A stretch of DNA of 62,774 nt from Branchiostoma floridae (Eukaryota > Chordata > Leptocardii > Amphioxiformes > Branchiostomatidae): assembly GCF_000003815.2 (NCBI RefSeq), contig NC_049991.1:18630037-18692810 (forward strand), given 5' to 3'. The position numbers and the translations under genes were made by a program. Under the pieces are notes generated by a model. That model was not told the origin of the DNA and did no database searches. It saw nothing but the letters and a program-made list of their open reading frames with translations. Of this stretch, positions 11,076 through 21,634 are shown in pieces (position 1 is the stretch's first letter; each line of letters starts with the position of its first letter).

Positions 11076-12065
11076 AGGCGCCCAGAGCAGTTTTTAGTGC
11101 ATTAAAATTGGGGATATTCTGGATGAGACAATCAGTACTAGGGGTGGGTACCGGTACAGAACATTCAGGTCCAGGTCCGGTTCAGGTCCATAGGATCAGG
11201 TCCAGGTCCGGACCTGAACCTGGACCTGATGCAGTATGACTCATACCAATGGTGCATTTCACTACAAAAAAATCTGTTTGGTGAAGTATTAGACTTACAC
11301 TGGCGTTTTAAAATCCTACAACGCTAACTGCACCTGTACGATTGACTGTAAACCTTGGTAGAAATTACTATAAACTCTACTCTACTTCACTCTTGTCATT
11401 TTCTTCCAACTGCAAGCGCCAAAACGTGTGAATGCCTGATCAAATAATATGTTAATTTTCTAATCGGTCCAACATCCGGTCCACCTAACTTTTTCAGGTC
11501 CGGTTTTTCTGGACCGGTCCAATAAGAAAAACCGGTTTTGTACCGGTACGCTGTACCGATACCCAGCCTTAATCAGTACGGTATTGACATTTACTTCACC
11601 ATTCTAGCACATTTGTGTCATTATTTCGTACTTTCAGCGCTTAAAAGGATGCACAAACATGCCGCAAACGGACCCCTTTGATTTATTATATCCTACAATA
11701 AATCAGCACAGGATCGAGCCACTAACGGTTTCCCGTCGGTACTTTTCGGAGATTTTCGAACGCATGAGGTCATTGAGCGAATTGAATCTGATTCGCCCGT
11801 TCGCAAATCGAAACTTCATTCGAACAAGTGACGACATCTCCGGAAGCGTTCGGGATTCATTTGTCATGTTCGCGTGCGTTCCGAAAATTTGAAATAATGG
11901 CACGTGCAGCGCTCAGATTTTCAATAAGTTCTCACCACCCAACGACGTCTCATCTTTGCTCAATAAATGTCGATATGCAATGAGATAGTGTTATTTAACC
12001 TTACTGTGTGTAAAAATGTCTTGAAAATTAAATTTCAAAAGACTCAAAAACTGCTCTGGGCGCCT
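11076..12065. mobile_element. 990-bp TTAA-target element (piggyBac-like MITE)
   Basis: The terminal inverted repeats are AGGCGCCCAGAGCAG and CTGCTCTGGGCGCCT. TTAA flanks both ends (11072-11075, 12066-12069). The duplicate cassette keeps the empty site with a single TTAA at 25172-25175, confirming the boundaries. There is no transposase frame. It contains a nested element at 11141-11570. A second copy was split by the ISL2EU element (36395-36493 and 42738-43731). Confidence 0.85.
11141..11570. mobile_element. Nested MITE with GGTACCGGTAC-type ends
   Basis: The left end AGGGGTGGGTACCGGTACAG and right end CTGTACCGATACCCAGCCTT are imperfect inverted repeats. Inside are AGGTCCAGGTCCGG motifs in direct and inverted orientation. 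A partial relative of the left part lies at 56055-56290. It is nested inside the TTAA element. Confidence 0.65.
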
Positions 12066-12732
12066 TTAACACAGGTGATACTGGGTTATGGTATAATATT
12101 TTCACCTTTTGTTTTCATTGACATGTATTTACAAATTAAAGCAAGGCAGCGTCCATATGGAATTTTCTGTGAATATTAATTTGTATCTTCACTTTTACAG
12201 AAGGTACATTTCTTTTATGTAGTTAGAATGTTATTATTGATAAGTACCCTGCCCTTGTCAAAATCTATGTGTACTATTGCCTCTGCCTTTGTCAGCAGGA
12301 CTCAGGGCTCTGGCCAGCTCAAAATTTTTTTTCGTCAGCCAATTCCCATTGTCGCAAAAACCGCGACAATGGAAAGTCAACAATCATAACAATAGCAAAA
12401 CAAACAGTGTGTGGCTTTCCGGCCGTGGACAGCGTCCCCAAGCCGCCCGTAGATTCCACCTAAGAGAAGCTACGGAGGGGCAATAGAATTTTTGTCCATC
12501 AAGGTTGACGGATTCAAGGTTAAAAAAATTCTGTCACACAGTATGTAAGATAACCTTGTTCACAGTAAGCAAATTTCCGTCGAGTGACGGAAAAACGGAT
12601 GCTGGCTAGATCGCTGGCAGGGCTAGCCCTTTAAATAGCCACAGGATAGTTGGGCAGCCCTAGCTGTGTGTGCTTAACAGCCAAACCAAGAAAAAAAGAA
12701 ATACAAATCATAACTTAAATGATACAACCTAC

Positions 12733-12966
12733 CTGGTGTTTGTGCCTCAGCTTGGTTCGCGCCTTGCTTTGAGAGACGTATGACAGACCAACTGTTACCC
12801 CAGCCACCAATCACCACCTCATACATGTTGCTGAGATCCTGGTTCTGTGCCGATAGCGCCACGTGAACGTGGTCACCGGCCTGCACTTCAAACTCAAACC
12901 GTGATCCCGTGACAGGCGGAAGGTCCCATCGGTACAGGTACTCTGCATCTGTACTTGTGTTACACA
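12733..12966 (-). CDS. Gene A exon: FAMeT-like domain, first half (copy 1)
   Basis: 78 codons; acceptor GTTTTCACAG and donor AACACCAG|GTAGGT, phase 1-1. It reads CNTSTDAEYLYRWDLPPVTG, then a beta-rich stretch FEFEVQAGDHVHVALSAQNQ and MYEVVIGGWGNSWSVIRLSK, matching the N-terminal half of the Methyltransf_FA family. A single cysteine at the start could pair with the RFC cysteine at the end of the second-half exon. The partner exon is 10281-10469, and the paralogue is 25594-25827. Confidence 0.75.
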
Positions 12967-13195
12967 CTGTGAAAACAACACAAAACGGTCATATTAAAAT
13001 GCTAGATTTCCTTCCAACAGAAAGATATGCACGGATCAAATTTTCAACGACAGCTGTTGCCTTCTTCAGGATCAATAGTGATGTCCAATTGCAATCACTT
13101 CACTTCAGAACGTGTACAAACATTTTAGTTCAAGATCATTTAGTTCCTGATATATGTTATAGAATGCTACCTTATAGCCAATTAATATTTTGGCT

Positions 13196-13238
13196 TATAT
13201 AACCAAGGAGCTTTTATCTGATAAAAGCTCCTTGATAT
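13196..13238. mobile_element. Tiny palindromic insertion
   Basis: CAAGGAGCTTTTATC and its reverse complement form a 15-bp stem with a 1-nt centre, flanked by ATATAAC on both sides. The duplicate cassette near 26041-26050 has only one such flank and no palindrome. It is a short post-duplication insertion. Confidence 0.6.
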
Positions 13239-13425
13239 AACAGGAAATCATGGATTAGTTACAATAATAATACGGGTGCATGTAATTTTCCCTAATATTC
13301 AAATTGAGTAAATTGCAGTTCACATTTGAACATGAAATGGTACAAGTGCCAAAACTGACAGTCCTTTACTTTAGCTCTGTGTTTCTAGATACATGAACAA
13401 AAAAGAATAAACACTACTGTCTTAC

Positions 13426-13602
13426 CTCTGCATGTTGGAACAGGATCGCTCCAAGCTCGGTTTGCCTGGCACCGCACACTAGACGCTCCTTCCATCTCGT
13501 ACCCCTGGTTACAGGTGAACATCACCTCGTCATTGTAGGAGTTCACTCCGGTAGGACTCAGCGTTCCGTTAGCTGGGGGAGTCAGTGCTGGACATTGGAC
13601 CA
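13426..13602 (-). CDS. Gene A exon: Sushi/CCP domain (phase 1-1)
   Basis: 59 codons, four cysteines and the conserved Trp (ANRAWSDPVPTC). It is nearly identical to the other CCP exons; it differs by GYEMEG in place of GYELEG. The acceptor is CATTTTAG and the donor GCAGAG|GTAAGA. It immediately precedes FAMeT half 1, the same arrangement as the CCP at 26618-26794, so it belongs to the duplicated cassette. Confidence 0.9.
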
Positions 13603-13996
13603 CTAAAATGATAAAACAAATGTTTATCAATTGTGATCATAGTAGCATTGCTGTGCTGGAACATACATATGCTGGTGACACACAATGTAGGGAAAGGGGT
13701 CACTACCTTACGTTTACCTCTTCTTCTAAAACTGCTATTCTGAGACAGGAAAGGCAATGGTATGACAAAGGCAAAAGTCCTCCACACACTGGCTAGATTT
13801 CAGTTGCCACATCATTTGTAATGGTCAAGGAAACATTAAGGGCAGGGTGAATTGATAAAGAGATTGGAAGAATTTATGCAAAATGGATAAAGAGATTGGA
13901 AGAATTTATGCAAAATGGAGCCATTCACTGTCGCACATTCGTCGCGATCTACAAAGAGAATGGAGGAAGAAGTCTGACAAACTTAATCTGTCTTAC

Positions 13997-14173
13997 CTGT
14001 GCATGTTGGAACAAGATCGCTCCAAGCTCGGTTTGCCTGGCACCTCACACTTGAGGCCCCTTCCAGCTCGTACCCCTGGTTACAGGTGAACATCACCTCG
14101 TCATTGTAGGAGTTCACTCCGGTAGGACTCAGCGTTCCGTTAGCTGGGGGAGTCAGCGCTGGACATTGGGCAG
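13997..14173 (-). CDS. Gene A exon: Sushi/CCP domain (phase 1-1)
   Basis: 59 codons with the canonical four-cysteine CCP pattern (QCPALTPPANG, FTCNQGYELEG, VRCQANRAW, PTCTG). The acceptor is GATTTCAG and the donor CACAG|GTAAGA. It is the first of two consecutive CCP exons after the SRCR exon. The near-identity of coding sequence, with intron flanks also similar to 9190-9366, indicates a recent tandem copy of the exon and its flanks. Confidence 0.9.
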
Positions 14174-16250
14174 CTGAAATCAACAAAACAGATGCAATCA
14201 AGAGCATTGAAACTATTGCAACTGTGCTGGGACATGTATTTGCTGAAGATACACAACGTAGGGAGAGGGGTCATTCCCCAGACGCCCTGGCTGTATTTCT
14301 CTGAGCTGGTCAGTTTAAATTTTGAAAGTCAGTTTCTAAACTGAGCCCAAATTGTTAAGTTCTAAAATCTTTATTGCTTGAAGTACAGAAAATATTAATA
14401 TGTCATTGGAAAGGGAATTTTCTCCTCTACATTATGGTGTTTTTACTTTGGTCGTAACACATACCGTTGTCGAGATATTTAACGTTAAACATTGCCCAGC
14501 CTGGTAGTCTGAGCGGAACAGACTGGTAGTCCATTACCTCTCACCATGGTCCAACAAAGTCAGCCTAGTAGGCTGAAAGATGGCAGCCTACTAGTCTGAA
14601 CAGGACAGCCTACAGTGAAACAAGCCCAGGGTAGACTGTAAGAATCCCATGAATTAATGAGCCAATGGTTTGAAGGTTCTGTGCTGTGTTATTTTGTGAA
14701 GAAAATAAGTCAACTTGAACCATTAAGAATGGATTCAAATTTTTTTGGTATGTTGGTAGAATATGCTCTAATATAAAACATAGAATTTTAGATTTATCTA
14801 TCATTATGCAAATGATGACCATATTAGGAGGATAAATGACGATATGCAATAATTCCTTTGGCTTGGGTTGGTGATGGGGGCTTGATAGTTACAGTATTTT
14901 ATTCTCAAATTTGTTAGTTGAGGCTGATTGTTTTAAAATACACGCCTACTAATTAGGCCACATTTGCATAATAAACAAGGGAAACAAGGAAACGCGGCCA
15001 TATCTAGTGATAACTCATATAGTATATTACACACAGTTAGCGTTGTACCAAACTTGGTTGAAACAAATGTCAAATGACTTTAAGCCCTGCTAATTTCGGA
15101 CCTCATTTGCATAGTCAACGAGGAAATGCCGTAATTCCTTAGTTTTTGGTGATGGGGAATTGATAATAAGAGTGTATGTTGTTAGTGGTTATTAAGTTGG
15201 GGCTGAAAGTTTTTAAAGTGAAAGTTAAGCTAATTAAGCATGTATATGCAGCATTAATATACCTAATGAGGTTAAAAAGGAAATGTTTATAAGTAATATG
15301 CGATAAGCACATTTTATATTCAATATGAATATAGCCTTTATGATTACAATGTATGTAGCTAAGCTTGGAAAGAATGTTTTAAGATAAAATTTCCATTGAT
15401 TGGGGCCTTATTTGCATAATCAACAGGGAAATGTTGTAAATGATGAGGACTAAATAATTATGGCAAAAGTATCTTCTGTAGTGACAAAGGTACTAAGTGA
15501 GATTACAGTTGTGCTAGTTAGGCTCACATTTGCATACTGAACGCTAATATTCTCTAGTTCATTAGGGATGTCTGGTGATAATCACTACATCTGAGACATA
15601 AGCATTTACAGATGCCGCAAGGTATGAATGGTGTCTTCACCAACATGTACAAACTCCACAACTGGACCTTATCAGTGATAGTGGCCTACAAACTTTGCTG
15701 AGTTACAAGTACACGTCCATTAATTATTGCTTAGGCAGTGCTAGCTATGACCAGTAGCTAGCTATAGTGTCATGGGGATTAGACCAACATGTATGTTTGT
15801 TCATGGATTACAGGCATGACAAATGAGTTTGTAATGGGGCCTTCCCAGATGGAGTCATTTAGTACATCTGATATGTACTTCTGAGGGTCAGCAAATCACA
15901 GCCCAGCCCAGCCCTAACTGGCTCTATTTCTGCTTGGTTAGTTTAGACTTGTTCTTTCACAGCAGACTCTGCTTTTACATGTATGTACAGAGGCAAACCA
16001 CAGTTACCGTAGGGACTCAGTTTCTCAGAGACCATGGGCTAGATTCATTAAACCTGCAGATTGAAGCTTTCAAATATTGTCCTGCTGATTTTAACCTTGC
16101 AGCCCTAAAATATATTCAGACGATTTCATAGACTAAGATTCTGATTTTTTTCTCTTTCAAATGGGCCAAGTCTGCCAAGCACACAATCATGTTTTGAGAC
16201 AGTGGTGGACTGTGTATGGCTAGATAGGTCAGGCCTAGAGTTAATTTGGC
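14174..16250. other. Intron without recognised exon
   Basis: AT-rich intronic DNA between CCP and SRCR exons. It holds diverged repeated words (CATTTGCATA..CAACAGGGAAATG at about 14950-15550) and no supported exon on either strand. Confidence 0.6.
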
Positions 16251-16258
16251 ATGACCAA

Positions 16259-17440
16259 TATGGGATCATTTCCGTGTCAAAATTTTGTATTGAAAAAGGT
16301 ACCTTAAAGAAGCGAAAATAGACGTAAATACGTCTACGATGCTTTGAACAAAACGTCGTTTCGTAGGCCTGAAGAGGCCTTTTGAACGATGCCCATACGT
16401 CCCCTTTGCATAGCTTAAATACGTGTACGATGTTTCAAGAGGGACGTGGTACTCACCGCCAGAGCAGACGACACCAGCGTCCTCATGGTGCCCACAGTTA
16501 TGTGAGCCCCATCCGTTATGGGTGCAGTCTTCGATGCTTGTCTCGGAGCCCCCGCAGTTCAGGTCGTCCAGCCAGATCGGGTCGGACCCCGCCCCAAAGG
16601 CTGCCTTAGATCGGGCCTCGAGAGCGCTTCCGTATCCCAGCTGACGGCAGATGACGTTGGCGTCGTTCATGTCAAAATCGTCGTCACAGACCGTCCCCCA
16701 CTGCCCGTCATGGTACACTTCAACCCTTCCCTCGCTGGACGAACTTCCGCCCATCAGTCGGATGCCTGAAAAAGATACGTCATGGGGTGTAAACGTGACT
16801 CAACTTAAACTGGGTTCTCTTATATCTGTGCAGGTATATAGTTTAGGCAGTTTGTCTGTGTATCCCTATCACAACATCGTGCACGTTTGTAGGCTTGTTT
16901 ATGGTACGCACCTTAATGCGATATTTTCACACGGAAACTAAAGATGAAGTAAGGGATATTAGGAATCGTTCGTAAGGCCCCTTTCGTACTACCGAAACGA
17001 CTTTTCCTTCGTGTTATAATTGAAGCATCGTAGATGCATTTACGTTTAGTTTCTTTTATTTAAGGTACCTTTTTCATACGAACTTTTGACACGGAAATGA
17101 TGCCATACAGGGTAACAATGATTTCAATTTCAAGTGAGACATTGTCATGTTTGAATGGGGGAAAGCGTTACGAAATGAACGATACCATATGATAAAACAC
17201 CGTCTGAATTGCGATATCGTATACCTGATGACGATCATTTAAGGTACGTTTATAACGATACCTTAGAAAAGTGCTTTTTGCTGAGTATAATGGAGTATAT
17301 CGATATTTTTGTTCCGAGACGATATCGTATATACGTAAAACGATATCGTTTTAATCGAAAATTACGTATATCGTAGACGTATTTACGCTATATTAAGGTA
17401 CGTTTTTAGATACGATATTTTGACACGGAAATGATGCCAT
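16259..17440. mobile_element. Inverted-repeat unit enclosing the SRCR exon
   Basis: The left end TATGGGATCATTTCCGTGTC and the right end GACACGGAAATGATGCCAT are inverted. Homology continues inward through GGTACCTTAA and TACGTCTACGATG for about 100 bp. A third, inward copy of the right end finishes at about 17106. The outer ends are flanked by the 8-bp direct repeat ATGACCAA (16251-16258 and 17441-17448). The GC-rich SRCR exon lies inside AT-rich element DNA. The right half is full of GATATCG palindromes. No transposase frame is visible. Confidence 0.75.
16457..16765 (-). CDS. Gene A exon: SRCR (scavenger receptor cysteine-rich) domain
   Basis: 103 codons, one whole group-B-like SRCR module in one phase 1-1 exon. 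It begins [20 protein letters not shown], then [20 protein letters not shown] and [19 protein letters not shown], and ends [12 protein letters not shown]. Seven cysteines are seen; most standard SRCR domains carry six or eight. The acceptor is TTTTTCAG and the donor CTGGCG|GTGAGT. SRCR domains bind microbial or endogenous ligands in scavenger and immune receptors. Its position inside an inverted-repeat unit suggests it was delivered by transposition. Confidence 0.88.
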
Positions 17441-17448
17441 ATGACCAA

Positions 17449-18180
17449 GGCTCCACTGCTGAGAGTATCATGTACCTTTCTCCTTCAACCCCCAACTGGT
17501 GCTGGTCATGAGCCCATGTTTCGGCTACACTACCATGCCCTTTAGGGAGATGCTCCTGGCTGGAGCAGAAAATCGGGGAACAGCCAAGGAGCAGTGTTAA
17601 TTACTCTTTCCCTGCAAGATTTGACATCTGGCCCTCACAACCTGCCAGTGTCCTAGAAAAGTCAGTCTGATAGTGTTCTCTCTTACAGTGTTATCTATAT
17701 TTTTTTCATCCTACTACTTGGAAATTTCAGACTCTAAAAGTCCTTTCTCCATATTTGTGCATGTAGCACTTACTTACTTGATAAAAGTTTTAGTTATGAC
17801 TTTTGTACTGCCTCCTGGTAAAATGCTGAACAGGGTCTTATTTTGATGGGCATTGTATATGTGCTTCATATACATCGTAGGTTTAAACATTCATACATGT
17901 TTTGAATAATGTTATACAGAATACAGTTCTTGTACAACAAATTTAGGATAAGCTACAACGTTGATTGCTCATTCAGACATCACACATATCTATCATAGGG
18001 TAATAGTCATTGTGGATGTAAAAAGAGGTGCTATATGTCCTATATACACCAGTATTTGCCATTAGATTAGCATAGAAATAACATCATGAAGGCAAGAAAG
18101 ACTCAACGATATCATAACTACAAGCACAGAACTACAACATCATAAATATGAGCTACATGTACAATTGGTAGGTTCCTGGT
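17449..18180. other. Intron, no gene seen
   Basis: No exon or strong repeat structure was recognised. Confidence 0.5.
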
Positions 18181-18189
18181 AGACACCGT

Positions 18190-18476
18190 TCAATAATCAC
18201 CAGCTAATAATCACCAGGTGTATTTTGCCAGCCAGTAGGTACCCAAATTATGAGTAATGTCTAATGAGGCTGTTTAATGTGGTCGAGGCACCTCCTCGAG
18301 CACGGGACCCCCGTTTTACGTCCCTCCTGGAAGACGATTTCGTGGAAAGCTTCGTGAGGCTACAGCAATAATCCAGGCGTCCTTGGTTGGTCCCCCATCC
18401 AAGAACTGGACCGCGCGTTGCTTAACTTCCGAGATCGTGGGATCGGGTGTACCAACGCGCCCCGCGGCCGTAGCAA
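18190..18476 (-). mobile_element. 5S rRNA-derived SINE (SINE3-type), minus orientation
   Basis: The reverse complement of about 18363-18476 matches the internal promoter half of 5S rRNA: GATCTCGGAAGTTAAGC, then TTCTTGGATGGGGGACC and GCTGTAGCC. The body follows, with a segment GGTGTATTTTGCCAGCCAGT (plus strand, 18217) shared with the copies at 44173 and 35727. A TAATAATC-type tail ends it at about 18190. It is expected to be transcribed by Pol III and mobilised by a LINE. Confidence 0.75.
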
Positions 18477-18489
18477 TAGAGTAGAGCGT

Positions 18490-20700
18490 CAGAGAAATTA
18501 TGCCTGACTGAGTCTTACACCAGGCAGAAAGTATTGGGGTATAAGGGCAAGTATTTGCTGGCCTTATATTTGGGGCATTCTGTCTACGAACAATGGTGTG
18601 AAAAATCTTAGGGCAAAATACATTTTTCTATAGACTTGTATGATATACACTTGTATACTGTATACAAAAAGAGCAGAAAAGTGCAAGTATTACGTTTGGA
18701 TCTATTTGACACTACAAAACATATGGTTCTAATGGTTCAGAAGAACATATGATTCTGGCTAACAGAATTTGTGGTCCATGTATGGAACCTTTGGCAAATT
18801 TGGGTAGTGCTGGTGAACCTGGTGTAAGACACAGTCAGACATGATTTCTCTGACACTTTGCTAGCTATAGCTCTGTTGGACTGTGTCTACCAGGAACCCA
18901 GCAGTTTTTTTCATCTAAACCATCCAGGTATACTTGCCACATTCTATTCTTCCTGTCTATATATCTGGACTTTCCAGTGCTTTTTGTACAAAGTTTTCCA
19001 AAGAGCAGAGTTTCCTGGGCTTGGTGGGTTTCCCCTCCCCAGCCATTTCTGTGGCCTTCATGTCACACAGGCGTCACAGAAACAACTGGGGAATTCTGTG
19101 TTGGAACTCCTGGAGATTGTTGGCTGGGACTGGGAGAGGAAAGTATCGTTTTGCCTCTAAACAGCGCCATGCACATTACTTCTCTTTTTGTTGTGGGAAG
19201 GGCTCTCAGACAATATGCTGTTCTAGTTGAAGAAAGATTCAATAAAGAAACCAACTGTGGTACTTTCTTGCTGGGAGAAAGGCCTACTAGTACCTTCCAG
19301 ACAGAGTTATATCCCCACTTCCCCATTGAAAGGGCGAGCCAAGGGACAGGGCTGGCAGGCCAGGCTGAGGTCTCTGACAGGGCTAAAGAGGTGCAATTAC
19401 TATGCCTCTCAATCAACTATTCTGTCTCCATAGGAGCGCCTGTTGCAGGTTTCAGTCTTGGGCAGATTGCTCTAGAAGCCCTGGGGTGGTGAATTTACAA
19501 CATTGTACAACAATGATTGTATAGTGATTTATAATGGCATGAGTGGATGATGAATGTGGTACTAGAAAGTAGATTCAATCTCTCTTTTTCCATGTAGGAA
19601 CTTTTTGTATTCATGTTGAACTGGAAATGATGTCTATCCTATGGCAAGTGTTACCACCAGTGAGGTCTATCCTGAGTGCCAGCTTCCGAAGTGATGCTGG
19701 CTCAATCCTTTCTCTTGTTAACCACGGTTAGCAAAATGATTGAGCCAGTGGTCACTTTGGAGGCTGGCAAGGCCGACTTTACTTTTTGCGTCAGCGGTGA
19801 AATTTCCCGCTGTCGGGACGCCGCTATCGGGACCGCTTTACACTCCGCCCGGAAATCTGGCAGGACACCCGCCGGAAAGTCTACCCGTAAAGATCGCAGT
19901 TTTTTTTTAGCTGCACGCTGTCAAATTGAACAAACTTTCATTTTTTGTTTGCTTACCGCTTCCAAGTGATTGAAACTTCAAATATGTGACTTGCATAAGA
20001 AATACAAGTCCCTGACTATGTTGTTGTTTCGCTGACATTTCCAGTAACTTTGACGGCAAAATTTTAAATAAAAAAGCACTTTAAAAAGCAAACTGTTTGA
20101 TAGAAGATCCCTTTCTTTCAGTGATAGCTACGCACTGAAATAATCGCCTAAACCTTGACTCCCGCTGTCGGGAGCCCGACGCGTTCTCTTTATATGCAGT
20201 TTGAAGTTGTCAGGGACTCCTGCTGAGCCTACGGGCGTACACTTCGGAGTGGACGGGAGAAAATTTGAAGACAGCGGGATTACGACGACGGGAACTATCT
20301 TTACACAGGGCTCCGGCTATCGCCAGTCCCGCTCTCGGGAAAACCGTAATGTAAAGTGTGCCTAAGTGAGGTCTGGGAAAAGGAACTGGCCAGTAAAAAT
20401 CCTGACAACTTCTTCCCCCACAAACCATTGCCTCTGCTTGGAAAAATAAGTAAATCAACAGTATGGCCCCCCCCACACACAAAAAGTTTTAAAACTTGAT
20501 AAATGCTTGAAATGCAATATTGTGTGTACCGACAGTTGTGTGGCAAATATCTGAAACACTAGGGTTGAGTAGATGTGACATTGAAAACACTACAAATTCT
20601 AAAACATACTGCTAGCCAAAGGATTAGAAAATGACCCTGAATATAAGTGCCAATGTACATTTGTACCAATGAGGGTTTAAGTCATAGAACAGAACAAAAT
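18490..20700. other. Intron with diverged palindromic elements, no gene
   Basis: 19676-19775 is a diverged relative of the palindrome at 46344 (GCTGGCTCAATC..GATTGAGCCAG). 19795-20345 is GC-rich and repeats TCCCGCTGTCGGGA-like inverted motifs at about 19808, 20160 and 20330. Open frames here have no domain signature and overlap these repeats. Confidence 0.5.
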
Positions 20701-20708
20701 GGAATGTA

Positions 20709-21632
20709 CGAGGGTGAGTCAGAAAGTAATGCAAGTGGTTTCATAACAGAGTCGTTCTTTGATCGAATGATTTGAAATTTTGCACAAAGGTTAAGACATA
20801 TCTCCCCTTGAGATTGAAATATCTAACTTTGTTGCTCATTATTTTATGAGTGATTGAGCTGCTTTCAAGGTGACCACACCCTTGGTATCCCGTCAGAAGA
20901 AAAGTGAGGTCCAATCAACGTACAATTAAGAATATCCCTAAACCAATTTTTGCCATTGTAGGAGACTAAGCCTGCACATGTAATAAGCTGTATTTCTCTA
21001 TACGCCACATGCTTAATTTCAACTCTGAAATCAGATCAGTTTGTCTTTTTTCGTTGCTGATGTAGAGTGAGGTATACGTGGTCTTCAGGGTCATGAAATC
21101 TGCGGTGTTATGATTAAAACTTTCTGTAGCCTTCTTTTCCATCAACAAAGAGAAATGAAACTTAGCACACTTTTTGGCCTTTAAACAGTTAATAACTGTG
21201 TAAAGTTTCGTTTCTTTGGGGTAATGGGAAAGTGGTCTTTTAACCAACAACTCACGAACTCGTGTATAAATCCAACAGCTCTATAACACAACTTACTGCA
21301 TCCTAGCAGCTGTAAATAAAGAACCATTACGAGTTTAGAAATGAAAATTGGCACGCAACCTAAAGAGACATTTGGTATCATACATGTATAATTTCAACCT
21401 CCTACAATGATTTTCAGTGTGTCAGATTTAGAGGAATTGATAGTCTGACAAGCTACCAAGGGTGTGTTCATCTTGAAATCAACTCAGTTGCTCATAAAAT
21501 GATAAAGACCAAATTTAAAACATTCAATCTCAAGAGGACATAAATCTCTACTTATGTGCCAAATTTCAACTCAATTGATCAGAAAACAAGTCTGTTATGA
21601 AACTACTTGCATTACTTTCTGACTCACCCTCG
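20709..21632. mobile_element. Mariner-like non-autonomous element (TA target)
   Basis: Long inverted termini begin CGAGGGTGAGTCAGAAAGTA and stay similar for over 80 bp. TA flanks both sides (20707-20708 and 21633-21634). Inverted homology also runs through the interior. No intact transposase was recognised; the 94-codon minus-strand frame inside shows no DDE pattern. A one-ended relative lies near 50783. Confidence 0.75.
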
Positions 21633-21634
21633 TA

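Larger units (their letters stand above)
9475..13690. repeat. Segmental duplication, copy 1 (CCP-FAMeT cassette)
   Basis: This interval is collinear with 23811-26870, including exons, introns and an intronic GGGCCC-type element. Copy 1 is longer because it carries insertions missing from copy 2: the palindromic element at 9693-9909, the element at 10559-10747, the TTAA element at 11076-12065 and the hairpin near 13200. The cassette carries CCP, FAMeT half 1 and FAMeT half 2. Confidence 0.85.

Noticed and set aside
18858-19492. Overlapping plus-strand frames of 98-171 codons
   Set aside because: Several frames open at once in intronic DNA of gene A; no domain pattern and no consistent splice sites.
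20966-21250. 94-codon minus-strand frame inside the mariner-like element as a transposase
   Set aside because: No DD34D/E spacing or HTH seen; it crosses inverted-repeat interior sequence.
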